This document shows, piece by piece, positions 49,112 through 61,536 of a stretch of 64,000 bases of DNA. The DNA is from Monosporascus cannonballus (lineage: Eukaryota; Ascomycota; Sordariomycetes; Xylariales). The notes beneath the pieces were generated by a model. That model saw only the letters and a list, made by a program, of their open reading frames with translations, ran no database searches and had not been told where the DNA came from. Where the stretch lies: the NCBI GenBank assembly GCA_004154925.1, contig QJNS01000008.1, positions 558,001 to 622,000 on the forward strand, given 5' to 3'. The position numbers were made by a program, and so were the translations under genes. The first letter of the stretch is position 1. Each line of letters begins with the position of its first letter.

Positions 49112-51109
49112 ATGGTCCGCGCGACGTATGCGGCGGCGGCGGCGGCGACAACAGCACCCTCGTCATCCTCTCGCCAATCGGGCAGGGAGCGGCCAGGCAG
49201 AGAACAGGGCCGTACTGGTTCATTCAGGGCCGGCTCGCCGCCCCCCACGTTATGCTCGATCCGAAAGCCCATCCGCCGCATATCGACAGCGCATCGCTAT
49301 CACACCTTCCCTACACCGCCGCCCAAGACACCCGGCCGACGACAGTCTTCCAGCTCGGGTTCCGAGTCCCCTGGTTCGCATGATGAAGATGAACATGGCG
49401 CCACGCCGTTGCCCGTCAACCAGCTCGCATTACTCGCCCTACTCTCCTTGTCCGAACAGTCGGCGCTGAATTCGATATCGCCTTATCTGCCAGAGATGAT
49501 CGGCTCATTTCCTGACGTCGCCCCGGACCAGGTTGGCTTATACGTCGGTCTGCTGGCCTCGGCATTCGCCCTTGCCCAGCTAGCTACAAACCTATTTTGG
49601 GGGTACTTGGCGGACCATATTGGACGGAAACCTGTTATGCTGCTGGGCACGTCGCTGTTATGCGTCTGCTTTACCTTCTTTGGGTTCTGTTCTAGGTACC
49701 GGCATATCGTGCTCGTGCACGTGGCCATGGGTCTTCTCAACGGGAATGCCGCGGTGGTACCGACATGTCTTGGGGAGTTGACCGACCGGAGCAACCAGAG
49801 CAGGGCATTCACGTGGTTGCCTGTGGTAAGCACGATAATACCACCCTCATTAGCCAAGTTGGACGTAGGGCTTTGTATTGGGACCACCCTAACCTCTCTT
49901 CTAGGTATATAGCTTAGGCTCTATCACGGGACCTGCTCTCGGTGGACTTCTGGTTGGAAAGCTTGCGAAAGACAAGTTTCCCTACCTTGCTCCAAATATC
50001 CTAGCAGCCTCACTACTTGCGCTCAGTGTTGTAGTGTTAAGCATATGGTTTGAAGAGACCTTGGAAAGGGAAGAGGGAGGGGATGGCCCCGATTGGACTC
50101 AGAAGGTGCACTGGCTATCTCGTTGTTTGGGAAGGGCTAAGAAGGCTCTCAAGCATTCCCTAAGCCGGCAACGGGATAGATACACCGACGGAGTCGCGGA
50201 CGGGAGTGACGATGATAGATACGACGCTAGGGGGGAAAGGGGCCTCCTGGATCCGAGTGGAGACGATGAAGGCGCATCGGATGCGAAGCTCCCATCTGAT
50301 CCTGCGACTTGGCGCCAGATCCTCAACCGCACGACGGTAGTCCTCTTGACCACCTCCCTCGTCTTTCAGCTATCAAATAGCTCCTTCAACAGTCTTTACC
50401 CGGTGTTTGCCTCTGCACAGCCACCTACGGGACGAGATCTCCGTGCAGATGTGATCGGTGTCAGTCTTTCGGTTGCCGGCGTTGTAACGATCCTGTTCCA
50501 GCTTTTTCTCTTCAGGTCGCTGAAATCCCGTGTTGGAAATGTCGGTACCTACCGCGGATCTCTGTTCGGGTTCGGAGTAACCATGGCTCTGATGCCATTC
50601 GTCGGCTATCAGGACTCACAACCCCCCCTGGGGATTGGTGATAGCAAGCTCTGGCTATACGCTGAGCTCGGCTTCATCCTCATCATCAAAAATATCTGTG
50701 CGGTTGGCGGTCTCTCTAGCGTGATGCTGCTGGTATGTCACTACAATAAAGAAAGGATTGTCGCCATGGAGCGGGAGTCGCTAACACAGTATAACAGATC
50801 ACGAATTCGGCACCCTCTCACGCGAACCTCGGGACTCTGAATGGAATCGCACAGACCCTTTCCGCGGCCGGTCGGAGCGTGGGGCCTTTCATATCTGGGA
50901 GCCTCTTCACCGTCTCGACTCACGTACAACCAAAGGGAGAAGCGTTTGCATGGGGTATATTTGCTGGCGTTGCTCTCGCCGGTTGGTTGGGAACTTACGC
51001 CATTCATGGAGAGGGGCTTGAAAGCACCGACGATGGCTTCGAGGACGAAGAAGAGCACGAGGAGGAGGATGGCGATCAGCAACAGTCGGTGGATCACCGA
51101 TCCGCGTAA
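49112..51109 (+). CDS. MFS transporter, DHA1-type drug:H+ antiporter-like
   Basis: Membrane transporter of 617 residues from three exons: 49112-49825, 49905-50732 and 50798-51109. Introns have donors GTAAGC and GTATGT and acceptors CTAG and ACAG. A long low-complexity N terminus (about 115 residues, with a run of Ala at 7-12 from a GCG repeat) precedes TM1 (NQLALLALLSLSEQSALNSI). The MFS motif A reads WGYLADHIGRKPVMLLG between TM2 and TM3, and GSITGPALGGLLVGKLA follows in TM5. A long acidic loop with DGSDDDRYD and similar stretches separates the two six-helix halves. The C terminus is acidic (DDGFEDEEEHEEEDGD). Such fungal carriers resemble the TetA/YCR023C group; the substrate is unknown. 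An internal Met start is possible because the N terminus is poorly conserved in the family. Confidence 0.9.
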
Positions 51110-54100
51110 TTCCTCCCCTGGTTGAGAGGTATGCGTTCCGGGGTGTGTGTGTTTTCATAAGGCCTTGCGATTTTGGATGTATGCATTTACAGGGGGCGTT
51201 TGGGATCTAAAATATGACGGTCCGCTCAGCGCGACAGGAAAAGAGCGGTGAGCTACCCATTTACATCTGCCTGGTTAAAATCATTACTATTCCAATGGCG
51301 TAGAATGAAGCCACGATTTTACGAGTCTCTAAGAACTTCTGTCCAGGTCTCTCGGCAGAGGCACTATCGGCTTGATGGTAGGGCAATACGCATATAGGGG
51401 TCCTTGATTCAGGGGTCAGCCGCGTAAAAAACCCCACTCAGCCGAAGCGTTTTGAATTAGCAACCGTTTAATTTGGCGTCCGGGCGGTTTGAAGGTTGGA
51501 AGAGATGTCGCTGAGTGACGTATGCCCACCCTTGCCACCTCTGCCAGGTGTCGGCTTATTTGGAGCGATAGGTCCCAGTTCACGACCTAGACGCGCTAAG
51601 CGCCATCAAGCGACCGAAGCACAGTAATCACATGGTTCACGCCACCCTTTAGGTGTCCAGGTCAGAAACCTACTAGGTACTAACCTCTACCAATGCATCG
51701 TTCATCAACATCCAGACACACATACAACTCGGAATTCCATGGGTTTTATGGATTTTGAATGAACAGTCTTCAAAATTTATTCCCGGTTGTGAGTAATTCA
51801 TTCGGCGTGCTTCTCTTACTCCAGAGGTGGCGCTATCGAGTTCGACATTAAGTCACACAACGAAAGCTAATGCTAGGGTATGCAGAATCGATGCTCGCAT
51901 CTCGTAGCCGCCAAGCTCCCTACACCACGTAGTATATCGTCGGTACGAGCCGATCTGCGCGACGAGGATGGCGCCAATTCTCTATCAGATGACCTTAGCT
52001 AATGACTAAGTCAGGTGACGTCCGTGAGTGTGTTTCCGCATCGGTGATGTCAAGCTGCCTATGAATAACAAGTTATTCCTATTCTTCAAGTCACGTCCGG
52101 TTCCATGCCAGAGTTAATCGGACACATATTCACATTTCCTACCGAGTGGAACTTGGCGCCGCGTAACCGTACCGGCCTGTACAGTACTTATGGGGATCGA
52201 TGCGTCCTTGAACTCGAGATCAGACCTCCACGACATCCTCCCAGATGGCTGACAAAGTCTGTGGAGTCCATTCCTGGTGGATGCAAGTCGCCGAGCCTCT
52301 CCTGTCTACTTAGCGAGTTCGACTGGAGACGATCCATAACGCGTGAAGCGGCACACTGCATGAGGGATCAGTGTGAGATAATCTAGCATTGATGTGCTTA
52401 CGGCGCGCCACCCCACTGGGTTAAGATGCCCAGACGATGACGTTGGTTGCTGTTTGCAACCTTGTCCTGATTTGACGGCAATCCTTCAGCTACAGCCTTA
52501 AACGGGTTGCCAAGACTACGCCTCCAGCCCTACGAGGCGAGGACTCTGCGGCCTAAATTCTTACTTCTCATGAGCTAGGGCCGTACAGCGCCATAACCGT
52601 AACGGCCTCCCCGATGTTGCCTAATGAGGCCTCAAAACCCCGAGCTTTCCTGTTCTAATTGAGACACGCGATCATATTCCCATACCATAGCTGCTTAAGT
52701 GGGCACTGTTTCTTAGACCAATAGTACAATCCTGTCAGCAATCATCTCCGGCCAGCTGTCCAATGAGACCGACAGATATCCGTACCGAAGATCTTAAGCC
52801 TCATGCATTTTCCAGAAATGGCATCCGAGACACAAAGTACGACCGAAACTTTTACCTAGAACGTCTAACGGGCTCAACTTTCGCCAAAATATTCCCAGGA
52901 CCTCCCGAATTCGAAGCTCGACAAGCAAGCCATGAGTTGATGGATTGTGAGGCTATGGCACCAGCTCCGGGCATACAAGCCCCGGCGCCAGTGTGGATGA
53001 AGCGCTCCTGTGATCCATCCAGCTTGTGCCCATATTTTATGTCCTGCAAAAAAGGGAATTCGACTCATTGTTACTTTCCCGTCTACGCAAGATCGTTCTG
53101 GGTGTGTCAGGATGCCCCTGTATAGTCTTCCACAAAACATGCAAAGTGCTCGCGGCAGAGAGTGACGTCTATGCTAGGCCCTGGTTTCTTGCTTCCGTTT
53201 ACTGAAAACCTTTGCTGAATCACCTCTGTCAACCTCTCCCCGCGATGTATATGACATTACTTTCACATGCTCTAGGACCATATTATCACTGCCGACCGGC
53301 GGTTTTGGTATCGTCTAGACACGCAGCGTTCCTACAGCATCAGCTCATCTGATGCCCTGCATCCAGCTACCTCATCTGCGTCTATCGTCCGAAAGTTTGT
53401 TACACAAGGTGGATTTATAGAAGATAAAGCTAGGAGTTGGCAGACACTGCCGCCACGCCTGCATGAAGGTGGGAGATAAATACATTTGCGAGTGTGTAGG
53501 ACCCCGCGCTCGGCACGTACCTCCCATGAGGTTGATTATCCGGACTTTCACAGCAGAGCCTCCTTCAACTATTCTTAGATATCTAGCTGGATCACCGAAC
53601 ACCGTGGACGTATCTACCGAAAAGCCGGGGTTGCGAACTTGATCATTACCCATATTATTTCTATCTACAGACCATCCTATGCCGTTTTCCAGTAACGCTC
53701 CTCGTTCACCTTCTATATCGAGGTCGTCATTCCACTGGTTCCCCCGGGGAAGAGCCAAGCTAATATTGGTCGGGAGAATGATGTGTACTTTCCGGATAGG
53801 TCCTGATGTCCGTTTGCTCGCAACAGACTCTTCTTGGACACGTCAGGTACTTCAATTCCGTATAAGATCTACGGATGGTTTTGAAAATGTATAAATGCAA
53901 GATGCCTGCGGTGTTGGTGCGTCTCTTCGGTTATTCCTGCACATGTTGGCTCAATTTCCTCGCCATCACTCCCGTCCAGGGCAAAAGCAAATTTAGTATT
54001 TTACGTATGTTAAATCGTCTTCTATCACCCCATTATTGATCAAGCACAAGCTACTCTGCTTAAGACCTCACGTCCAAAACTGGCTGGCCCATTGCCGAGA

Positions 54101-54180
54101 AGTCACTTCCGAAGTTTCAATTTTCAGTCCCCCTCGCACACTACCAGATACTCGGCCAGACCTTGTGACTTCATATCATT
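51110..54180. other. Gene-poor stretch, about 3 kb
   Basis: No supported gene. ORFs at 52,763-53,125 (plus) and 53,372-53,758 (minus, open only from a TTG) lack known domains. No repeat or RNA gene was recognised. Confidence 0.5.
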
Positions 54181-54950
54181 ATGTCCCCCTCGTCCCGCTC
54201 AAACCGCTCCAGGGAATCTGGTCATTCAAGCTCCCGTAGTAGCAAGAAACGGGGACCTTCTCAAGTGCGTGACAGGTTCTTTTTAGTAACTTGACTCCCC
54301 ACCCTGTCATGCCTATCTCCTCTAATTATCAAGGATTTCTCAGCGAGAGCCCGTTTGTCGAACAAGTTGAAGTGACATTTTACAGTCCTCCGTCCAGCAA
54401 CTTATCGACTCGTTAAGGACTCATCGAGTCAATACGCTTACGGAACTGTGTCGTATTGAGCGCGTCGCCGCGAGCTGCGAGAACGAAGACGACGCCCGAG
54501 CATTTCAGGAACCGATGACCAGTGCATGGAAATATTACGTAACGAGCAATCAGTTCCTCACTGAGCTAAGCGGCCTGACGAGAAACTATCCGTTTTCGAG
54601 CGACCTTGTCGACGACGCCCTGTATAGGGTCCAGAACGATCCAGATTCGAACCGGAGCTGGAACCTGCCCTGGCTCTGTTTAACGAAAATTAAGGATCTG
54701 TAAGTAATAGCCTACGGGCTTTACCATATCCTTTACCGCGCATTGAGATGTCACCCCCCGACTAACGCGGGATGATAGAGATCTGATATCCAGCTACGCG
54801 AACGCCCAGTCCTGGAAGAAGGAGATGTGGGGTGGCCGAGATCCCTCCCAGGAAGAAGCGCATCAGCTCGCCCAGTACTTCGAGGACGAATGGACCCAAG
54901 CGGTCGATACTATGATGCGACACTGGTCTGTCCCGCCTGCGCGGTATTAA
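54181..54950 (+). CDS. Small spliced gene, protein of unknown function
   Basis: Three exons, 54181-54264, 54386-54699 and 54779-54950, encode 189 residues with consistent frame. Introns are 121 bases (GTGCGT..TTACAG) and 79 bases (GTAAGT, with an ACTAAC branch site, ..GATAG). The N terminus is a Ser/Arg-rich low-complexity segment (SPSSRSNRSRESGHSSSRSS, then KKRGPSQ). The rest is a soluble, probably helical domain with QQLIDSLRTHRVNTLTELCR, SAWKYYVTSNQFLTELSG, NRSWNLPWLCLTKIKDLD and a tail rich in Trp and acidic residues (YFEDEWTQAVDTMMRHW). No signal peptide or membrane helix is present. I do not recognise a named family. The gene is supported by splice signals that join three frames without stops, not by homology. 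Confidence 0.68.
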
Positions 54951-56820
54951 ACGAGTCCTCCCGTGGTCGTGGCTGACTTTTGAGGGACTTGGCAGTACAT
55001 CTGTATCATATAGAGCGAGGGAGTGCATCATCACAGCCTTCTGGCATTCCTTAGAACATTCACGGTTGACCGAGGCAGCATTGACAGCTATTAGGAGTTA
55101 GGTGAAAAGAACGGGAAGTTCAAGGTGCTTTCACAACGTTTTTCTCTGTTTTTCCCCCCTTGAATTTTTGGATTTGGAGTGTGTGTGTCTTGCTTTTCCG
55201 TTAGGGAGGACCTTTCCTAACGCTCATTCCTTTGCTCCTCTGTTCCGTTTTATCTGCTCCTACACTCGTTTCAATTTGAATTCCAATTCATTCCATGAGC
55301 TATTCGTCGTCCCTATTCTTCAATTACCATGCCAACCCGTTTCTGTGTGTTCTAGTAGTGATCGTATTCCTGACCATATATTTCCTAGCTTCTTGCTGAG
55401 GTCAAGCGGCCGCCGAGGTCTCCTTCATTAGTAATTCCACTGCCCCCCGGGTTGTAGCGTTTTCATTCGTTACCAATGGAAGTCACCGGCGCACCCGGGG
55501 AGGACCCGCGAACTAATGCTGACGCCGCCAAAACAGATATACAGGCGCACAGATCCCTCCCCATCTTAGTTCGGGAACAGCCTTCCAATCAGAGGGGTTT
55601 CTGCACTTATGTCATTCGACGATTACTTCCATAGAATGGGATGCATGAGGCGTCTGCTCAGCCTCCCCGTAAGGTGAAGGTTAGGTATCCAAAATTAGTC
55701 ATTATGCATGGCGTGGCGGATGGTCCCGAGGATTAAACGGCGATTCGTCTAAGGGCGTTGTCGTCCGTACGGCCACTTGATACAGAATCCGCACATGCAT
55801 GGATAGACGGGGACGGATTTCCTGACTGATCCTCCGAGTTGTATGGCACTCGAGCGATATTACGCGCGTTAATGGAAAATGTTCCGAAAAAGTAGGTTGG
55901 CTAAATCAATCAATGCTCACAAGACTCCCCGGCCCGATGGGGTATATGCTATAATGCCCCTGATTCACATATTGCGAAGTTAGTCACGGCGAGAGAGGGC
56001 TATCTATCCTCGTCACTATCAACCTGGATAGCTTCCTATACTGCTTACATGAGCCCAGCCGTGTCTATCTGCTTTGCCGACCATGCCGAATGAATATTCT
56101 CAGGTCTTCGAAGCTTGGCAGCCCAAATCTAGAGGGCAGTCGGGATTGTTCGAAATACCCTCATTGTTGATTTTGCACGGCTCAGATTCCCATGGGAGGG
56201 GGACAGGGTTGACTACCTCGTATCAAATTTGCTACTAGCTACCGGAGTTGGAATCCGTGTCGACTCCGCCGCAAACCCAGCCTGTGAGGCAAGAGAAAAC
56301 TGATTGGCTGATTGGAGTAGAACACCCTTTTTTACACCTATTGCTATAACATACCTCCGGTGCTCAACGTTATTCAGTAGTACCTACTTTGACCACAGCT
56401 TTAGAACCCGATAAGGTGTTGACACATAGCTAACAGAAGACTCACCGCGGATATGTACCAAGCACAGTAGCTTTCTGCTTCAGGATCCGTGTCGAGTTTC
56501 CCCACCATCTGCTATACTCGCATAATTGTTTTGAAGTGGAACAATGATGTAGAGAACGGGATTCATCTGTAAGACCACTGCACAAACCGGAAGTCATATC
56601 CCGATGGTACCGGAAGATCGTCAACCTGATTCCTTTGATGACTAGCACTCCATCTTACTTATTGGTGTTGGAACCACGAAGGAAGTAGAACGTGAGAGTC
56701 GTCTGGCAACGACAAGAGTGCCTAGTGGCTCGTTCTGTCATATCAGAAGTTTACTCTCTTATATTAACTGGGTATCTCTACAAGTCCACGCTTTCCCCCT
56801 CAGACGCAGCATGCCCATCT
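54951..56820. other. Spacer, nothing recognised
   Basis: About 1.9 kb between the small gene and the MFS pseudogene. Immediately after the stop codon it is pyrimidine-rich (about 55,120-55,330). Only short ORFs without known content. Confidence 0.5.
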
Positions 56821-58811
56821 CTACAGCGAGCAACGAAACCCAGGATTGTCCTGCTCCGTCACATGGTGCATCACAAGTTCCACCGCAGCTGTTTCATCAG
56901 CCGGACCGGCTGCATCACGTGCCATGTTGGCGCGGTACATATAAAGTAGAAGGCCAGGATCGCGATATATGCGCTGGGGTAGTGGGCCGCACGCAGTTAG
57001 TTAGTACTCCCATGCGGGCATCACTTGCCTGCCAGTTGAGAGACTTACGGGCTTCGCTCGATATGAAAGTCTGAGGTCCGATGACCAGGTCTGTGTTAGC
57101 GTCTGGTTGAGATTTCTAATCCCTCTCTATGTCTACATAAACCGAAGAGGGATGCGCAAGGAATCTAAGTTTAAAACAGGGTGGAAGGAGAGGGACTTAT
57201 TAAGATGAGGTTACGGCAGATACATCCTGCGAGGCTGTTAGTACGATGCACGCGCGAAGCTAAAAGGACACGACGGGCCATTCCATACACAGTAGCCCGT
57301 AAACGGAATCGCAGCGGTGAGCTGCTCCTTCGTCGAGCCCGCCATACTCGACGACACCATCGTCAGCGACATGCTGAAGCCCAACCCCTGAAAGTAGCAC
57401 AGCCAATGAGCCACAAGGCGACTCCACTATCATATGTCAGGCAAGTCAGCCCCCGAATCGAATAACACGTAACATCGCATACCTTGTTGTTGTCCAGCAA
57501 ACCCATGAGAGGGGCCGCGCCCGTGATGCATATCGCGTTGGCGACCGTCATCGCGATGCACCGCTTCCCGGGCCACCTCGTGCACGCGACACCCTCGCTG
57601 ACGAGAGCCAGGAACTGCACGGCGCTCCCCGATACCAGCATGTACTGCGTGCCGAGCTAGTCAAAACCGAAATTCCTTATGATCGTGCCCGCGAAGCTGG
57701 TCGGCGACGAATTAGGGATCTGCGCGCCGACGGCCGTCACGAACAGGATCCAAGTCTTGGTTGTGCGTTATGGAGCGTCAGCCATTCTTCCACTAAAGCA
57801 AAGTACTACAAAGAACATAACTATTTACATTTGGAGGGATGGCTAATCTAGTGGATGTCCGTCGTCTATAGATGACCGCAGGGTTGCTGGATATGGGTAG
57901 TGGCTCATGATCTTCCAGACACTGTACGGCCCAGTGCTTCTTGGAATGCTGATCCTTGACGCCCTGCCTATTGGGCGAAACCCTCTCGATGGCAATGGCG
58001 CACTCCATTGGAGTAAGGGAGCGGGCAGTGGAAGGCAAGTCCGACGGGAAGAGCAGGCTGACGATGCCATGCACGAAGCTGAGGGCCCCGAATATGAGGA
58101 ACACGTACATCCACCACGGGAGCCCCGTCCCACGGGGCCCCCGAGCATGGGCGCGATACCGTTGGCGCTGTAGCAGGCTTCGAGCCGCAGCGGCTGCTCC
58201 GCCGCCGCGTACCACAGCGACATGGTGAAGTCGACCGTCGGATTAACCGCAGCCTCGAATAAGTCGAGCAGGAACCTGTTCGTCGTCATGTTGGCGAACG
58301 AGGAGCAGGCCGGCGTCGTCAGCAGGATGACCCCCACGATATCTGATCAGGGACACGAAGCGGCCCACGGGGGATTGCTGCATCAAATACGCCGAGGGAA
58401 ACTAGGAGACCATGTATCCGGGGTAGAAGATGGAGCCTCGCAACGAGCGTTAGCCAACAGTCCAGCGCATGACAACACCTACGCCGTGAAACTCCTGCCC
58501 CGAGAGATTCCTCCCCTCCTGTAAGCCGAACATATTGGCGAAGTTGATGGGGTTCCGGTCGAGGCACTGCAGCAGGCACGTCATGAAACTGATGAAAATG
58601 ATGCGAAAAATCGATCTTTCGCAGGACGCTCTTCGCCTCGTCCTCGCTTCCGAGACCCCCGCCGTCTTTGAACACTTGATAGGCAGTCATCGAGGTCTCG
58701 CTTGGAGGTTGCGGCCGATATGTTCCCTGGCGACTTCACTGCATCTACCGCTCCCTGGGGCGCCCCAGGATCGTCCGGACCGATTCTATCTCCGCTCATC
58801 ATGACGTACAA
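56821..58811 (-). pseudogene. Wrecked Dal5-type MFS transporter gene
   Basis: A Dal5-family transporter can be followed from about 58,811 down to a stop at 56,823-56,821, but only by hopping between frames. Pieces in order: GGGLGSEDEAKSVLRKIDF (about 58,610-58,670), NRFLLDLFEAAVNPT, AAEQPLRLEACYSANGIAPM, GLPWWMYVFLIFGALSFVHG, ERVSPNRQGVKDQH, GTQYMLVSGSAVQFLAL, CYFQGLGFSMSLTMVSSSMA, GPQTF near 57,080, AILAFYFICTA near 56,940, and a tail ending NPGFR. At least four frameshifts and several stop codons lie between them, more than introns could explain because breaks fall inside membrane helices without splice signals. It is a different gene from the intact relative at 40,468. The exact 5' end is unclear. 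Confidence 0.82.
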
Positions 58812-60036
58812 GGGCGATTCGATGGGAAGTATAGCAACAAATACGAGGTCAGCTCGCCCCTGTAGAGCGCTTCAGTAAGTGGGAAGGACGACTCGACTCT
58901 GCTACCGCGATGGACGCCGAGGTCTGTCAAAAAGTAGTAGAATCTTCCATGAGATTCTCATCGCATCATCGAGTCTATAACAGAACTAAGTAAGAACTGA
59001 TACTCTCTATTTGTTGCTCGCTAACTGGATGATAGATCATATGATACTATATCCCCGGTGAGGATATCGTTTTTAGCATTGGTCGATAGCAAGGGTGGTA
59101 GCACCGAGCTCTCCACAGCGAGTTGGTATTTCTGGATAACCTTGGGTTGGCAGCCAACGACCATGGGCGGGAAGAGATGGCGTCATCTCGTTGAGTGTTG
59201 AGGTGATGCGGGTTAATATCCGATGCTCGCGACTACCCGCGGGTAGGGCTTAGGGAAAAGGGGGAGGGGATCATCACAAGGGGGAGAGAACCTGAAAAGA
59301 AAGTGCTTTTGAAACCAATGAAACGCGCGGAGTGTTCTGCACGTATTCGAAGAGAAATTGGACTAGGGCAGGCTGGCGACGTCGCCAGTCTACTAGTGGG
59401 AGCAGAGTAAAGCGTCGCTGATGTTCCCAACCTCACTCTCGAGTTGCAAATACGACGGTTTGTGCCTTGAGTGTACACGCGCAGTCTGACCCAACCTATG
59501 TAGGTAGCGACTAGAAAAATACAAGCTTCCAGGAATTGGGGAGGATATAGAAGTCTACACGGAGTACCAATCCGGTCGAAGGTCGGATCTCTCCCTATTT
59601 TGTAAGTTAGAGGCTAACTAAGTTAGGGGCTACCTTTCTGGTGGTCTATCATAATGCTTATAGGCGTAGAACGAGATGAGTCTAGATATGGGGAATGCTC
59701 GATGAGTCATTTCCGTAAGGATGGCACATCGTACTGACTTACGCTTGACTGAGAGATGACGTGCAAAATCGCGGCGCTTCTGACCTTGGTCTTCACCAAA
59801 TTGAGATCCTGTCATACGTTACCGCAGCATCAGAGCCGGCCGACTCATATGCAGTGTCTAGCAACCATGTAATGGACCATACTCTAATCGTTTACCATTA
59901 CAGCGCATAACCGCCTAGCCCCACGTTGCTGCAAAGGGTATCACACGAAATGTCCAGTTCTAGAAAACAGGATATATGTAACAGTACGCGCCTGGGTCGT
60001 GGTAGACCCCAGCCAATTGCGACTGCTCCGTCGCGT
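58812..60036. other. Spacer, nothing recognised
   Basis: 1.2 kb between the pseudogene start and the stop codon of the GSI-like gene. No supported feature. Confidence 0.5.
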
Positions 60037-61536
60037 TTATACCGTCTCGATATACCGCTTCAGCTCCCAGTCTGTGACGGCCTCGTCCCACAACCTCACC
60101 TCGTGCTCCCTGGTGCCGCCGAAGTGGTCCACGAAGCCGTCCCCGAAGACTTCGCGCGCGACACTCTCCTTACGCATAAACCGCTCCGTTGCCTCCTTGA
60201 GGCTCTTGGCCAGCCGCTCGCCCTTGCCCTCGCTCCCGCCCACATCCTGGCCCTTGCCGAGCGGCGGGTACGGGATCTCGAGCTTCTTCTCGACGCCGCG
60301 CCATCCGAGCCCTAGGATCGCGGCCATGACGTAGTACGGGTTTGCGTCGGCGCCCGCGACGCGCACCTCGAAACGCGTCGCGCCTGGTTTGGAGGTTGGC
60401 GGCGCTATCAGCCGGATGGATGCGGCGCGGTTCTCTAGGCCCCAGGACACGGTGACGGGTGCCCAAAAGTTCTCGACTAGGCGCTTGTAACTATTGATGG
60501 TGGGCGCAACCATGGGCATGACATCTGCTAAGCCGTCTAAGATACCTGCCAGGAAGTGTCGCCCGAGGTCGCTTAATTCGGCGATATCAGGATATTGCGC
60601 ATTCTTGTCTTTGGTGTCGCGGAATAATAGATTCTTGCCGTCCTTGTCGACGACCGAGACGTGGATATGTCCACTGTTACCCGGAAGCCCGGCACGCGGC
60701 TTGGCCATAAAGCATGGCGTGATGCCGTATTTCGTGGCGACGCCCTTGACGACGTATTTGAACAGACTAGCTCGATCTGCCATCCCGAAGATCTGGCCGA
60801 ACTCCAGGGCGGCCTCGTATACACCCGGCCCACTCTCGGTGTGCCAGCCCTCCAGGTCACATTCGAATTTGGCGCACGCATCGTAAACGTCATAGTAGTA
60901 TCCTTGGTTCTGTACCGGCCTTGTGATGCTATACCCGAACATGCCTTCGGTCAGAGGAGGAAGCGACTGTGGCGCGTTGCTACGAAGATAGGTTGAAGGC
61001 GACTCGGTCGAGGGCGTTTTAAACTGGAAGAACTCGTACTCCGCTAGGAAACCGGTTTGTGAGCCCAAGAACCACATCACTTGTCACCCCCTGGCAAAAC
61101 AATGCGTACCTCCGGCCATGGCATCATATCCCTTCTTCTTCAGCCTCTCCAGCATCGTCTTTAGTAAACCTCTAGGACAGGCGCATACGGGTTCCATGGT
61201 ATCGGGGTCGAAGAAGCTGACGAGGAAGAACGGCACATTGTCCTCCCAAGGGATGCGCCGGAAGCTGGCGAGATCAGGTATAGCGACGATATCGCGATAG
61301 CCATTCTCCTGGTTGCTGACCTTGAGCTCCTTGATATACGTCATGTCATGCATGTCCCAGCCGAAGATGACGCTGCAGAACCCGAATCCGGACGAGGCAA
61401 TGGAAAGGAACTTCTTCTTGGACATAAGTTTCCCTCGCAAAATGCCGTCTACGTCGACGCCGGCCAGCTTAACCTTGTTGTCGTCTTTAAGAAGCTCGGG
61501 CAGGCTCTCTACCGTGATTTCCTCGGTCGACAACAT
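60037..61536 (-). CDS. Glutamine synthetase I-like (gamma-glutamyl ligase) protein
   Basis: ATP-dependent ligase of the prokaryote-type GSI/FluG-like branch, 477 residues. Two exons, 61536-61110 and 61043-60037, joined across a 66-base intron (GTACGC..CCTAG) inside the first catalytic block: AMAG then AEYEFFQF, whose Glu residues bind metal. Other motifs: VDVDGILRGK in the N-terminal beta-grasp domain, KPRAGLPGNSGHIHVS (the ATP-binding signature), NSYKRLVENFWAP, and RFEVRVAGADANPYYVMAAI. All key catalytic blocks are present. Members of this branch in fungi are not the housekeeping glutamine synthetase (which is type II); some relatives ligate glutamate to amines or polyamines. With an amine oxidase nearby, an amine substrate is an attractive guess, but unproven. 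Confidence 0.92.

Noticed and set aside
53372..53758. Minus-strand ORF with a possible GTACGT donor at its end
   Set aside because: It opens on TTG, has no known domain and no convincing partner exon; kept only as a remote possibility.
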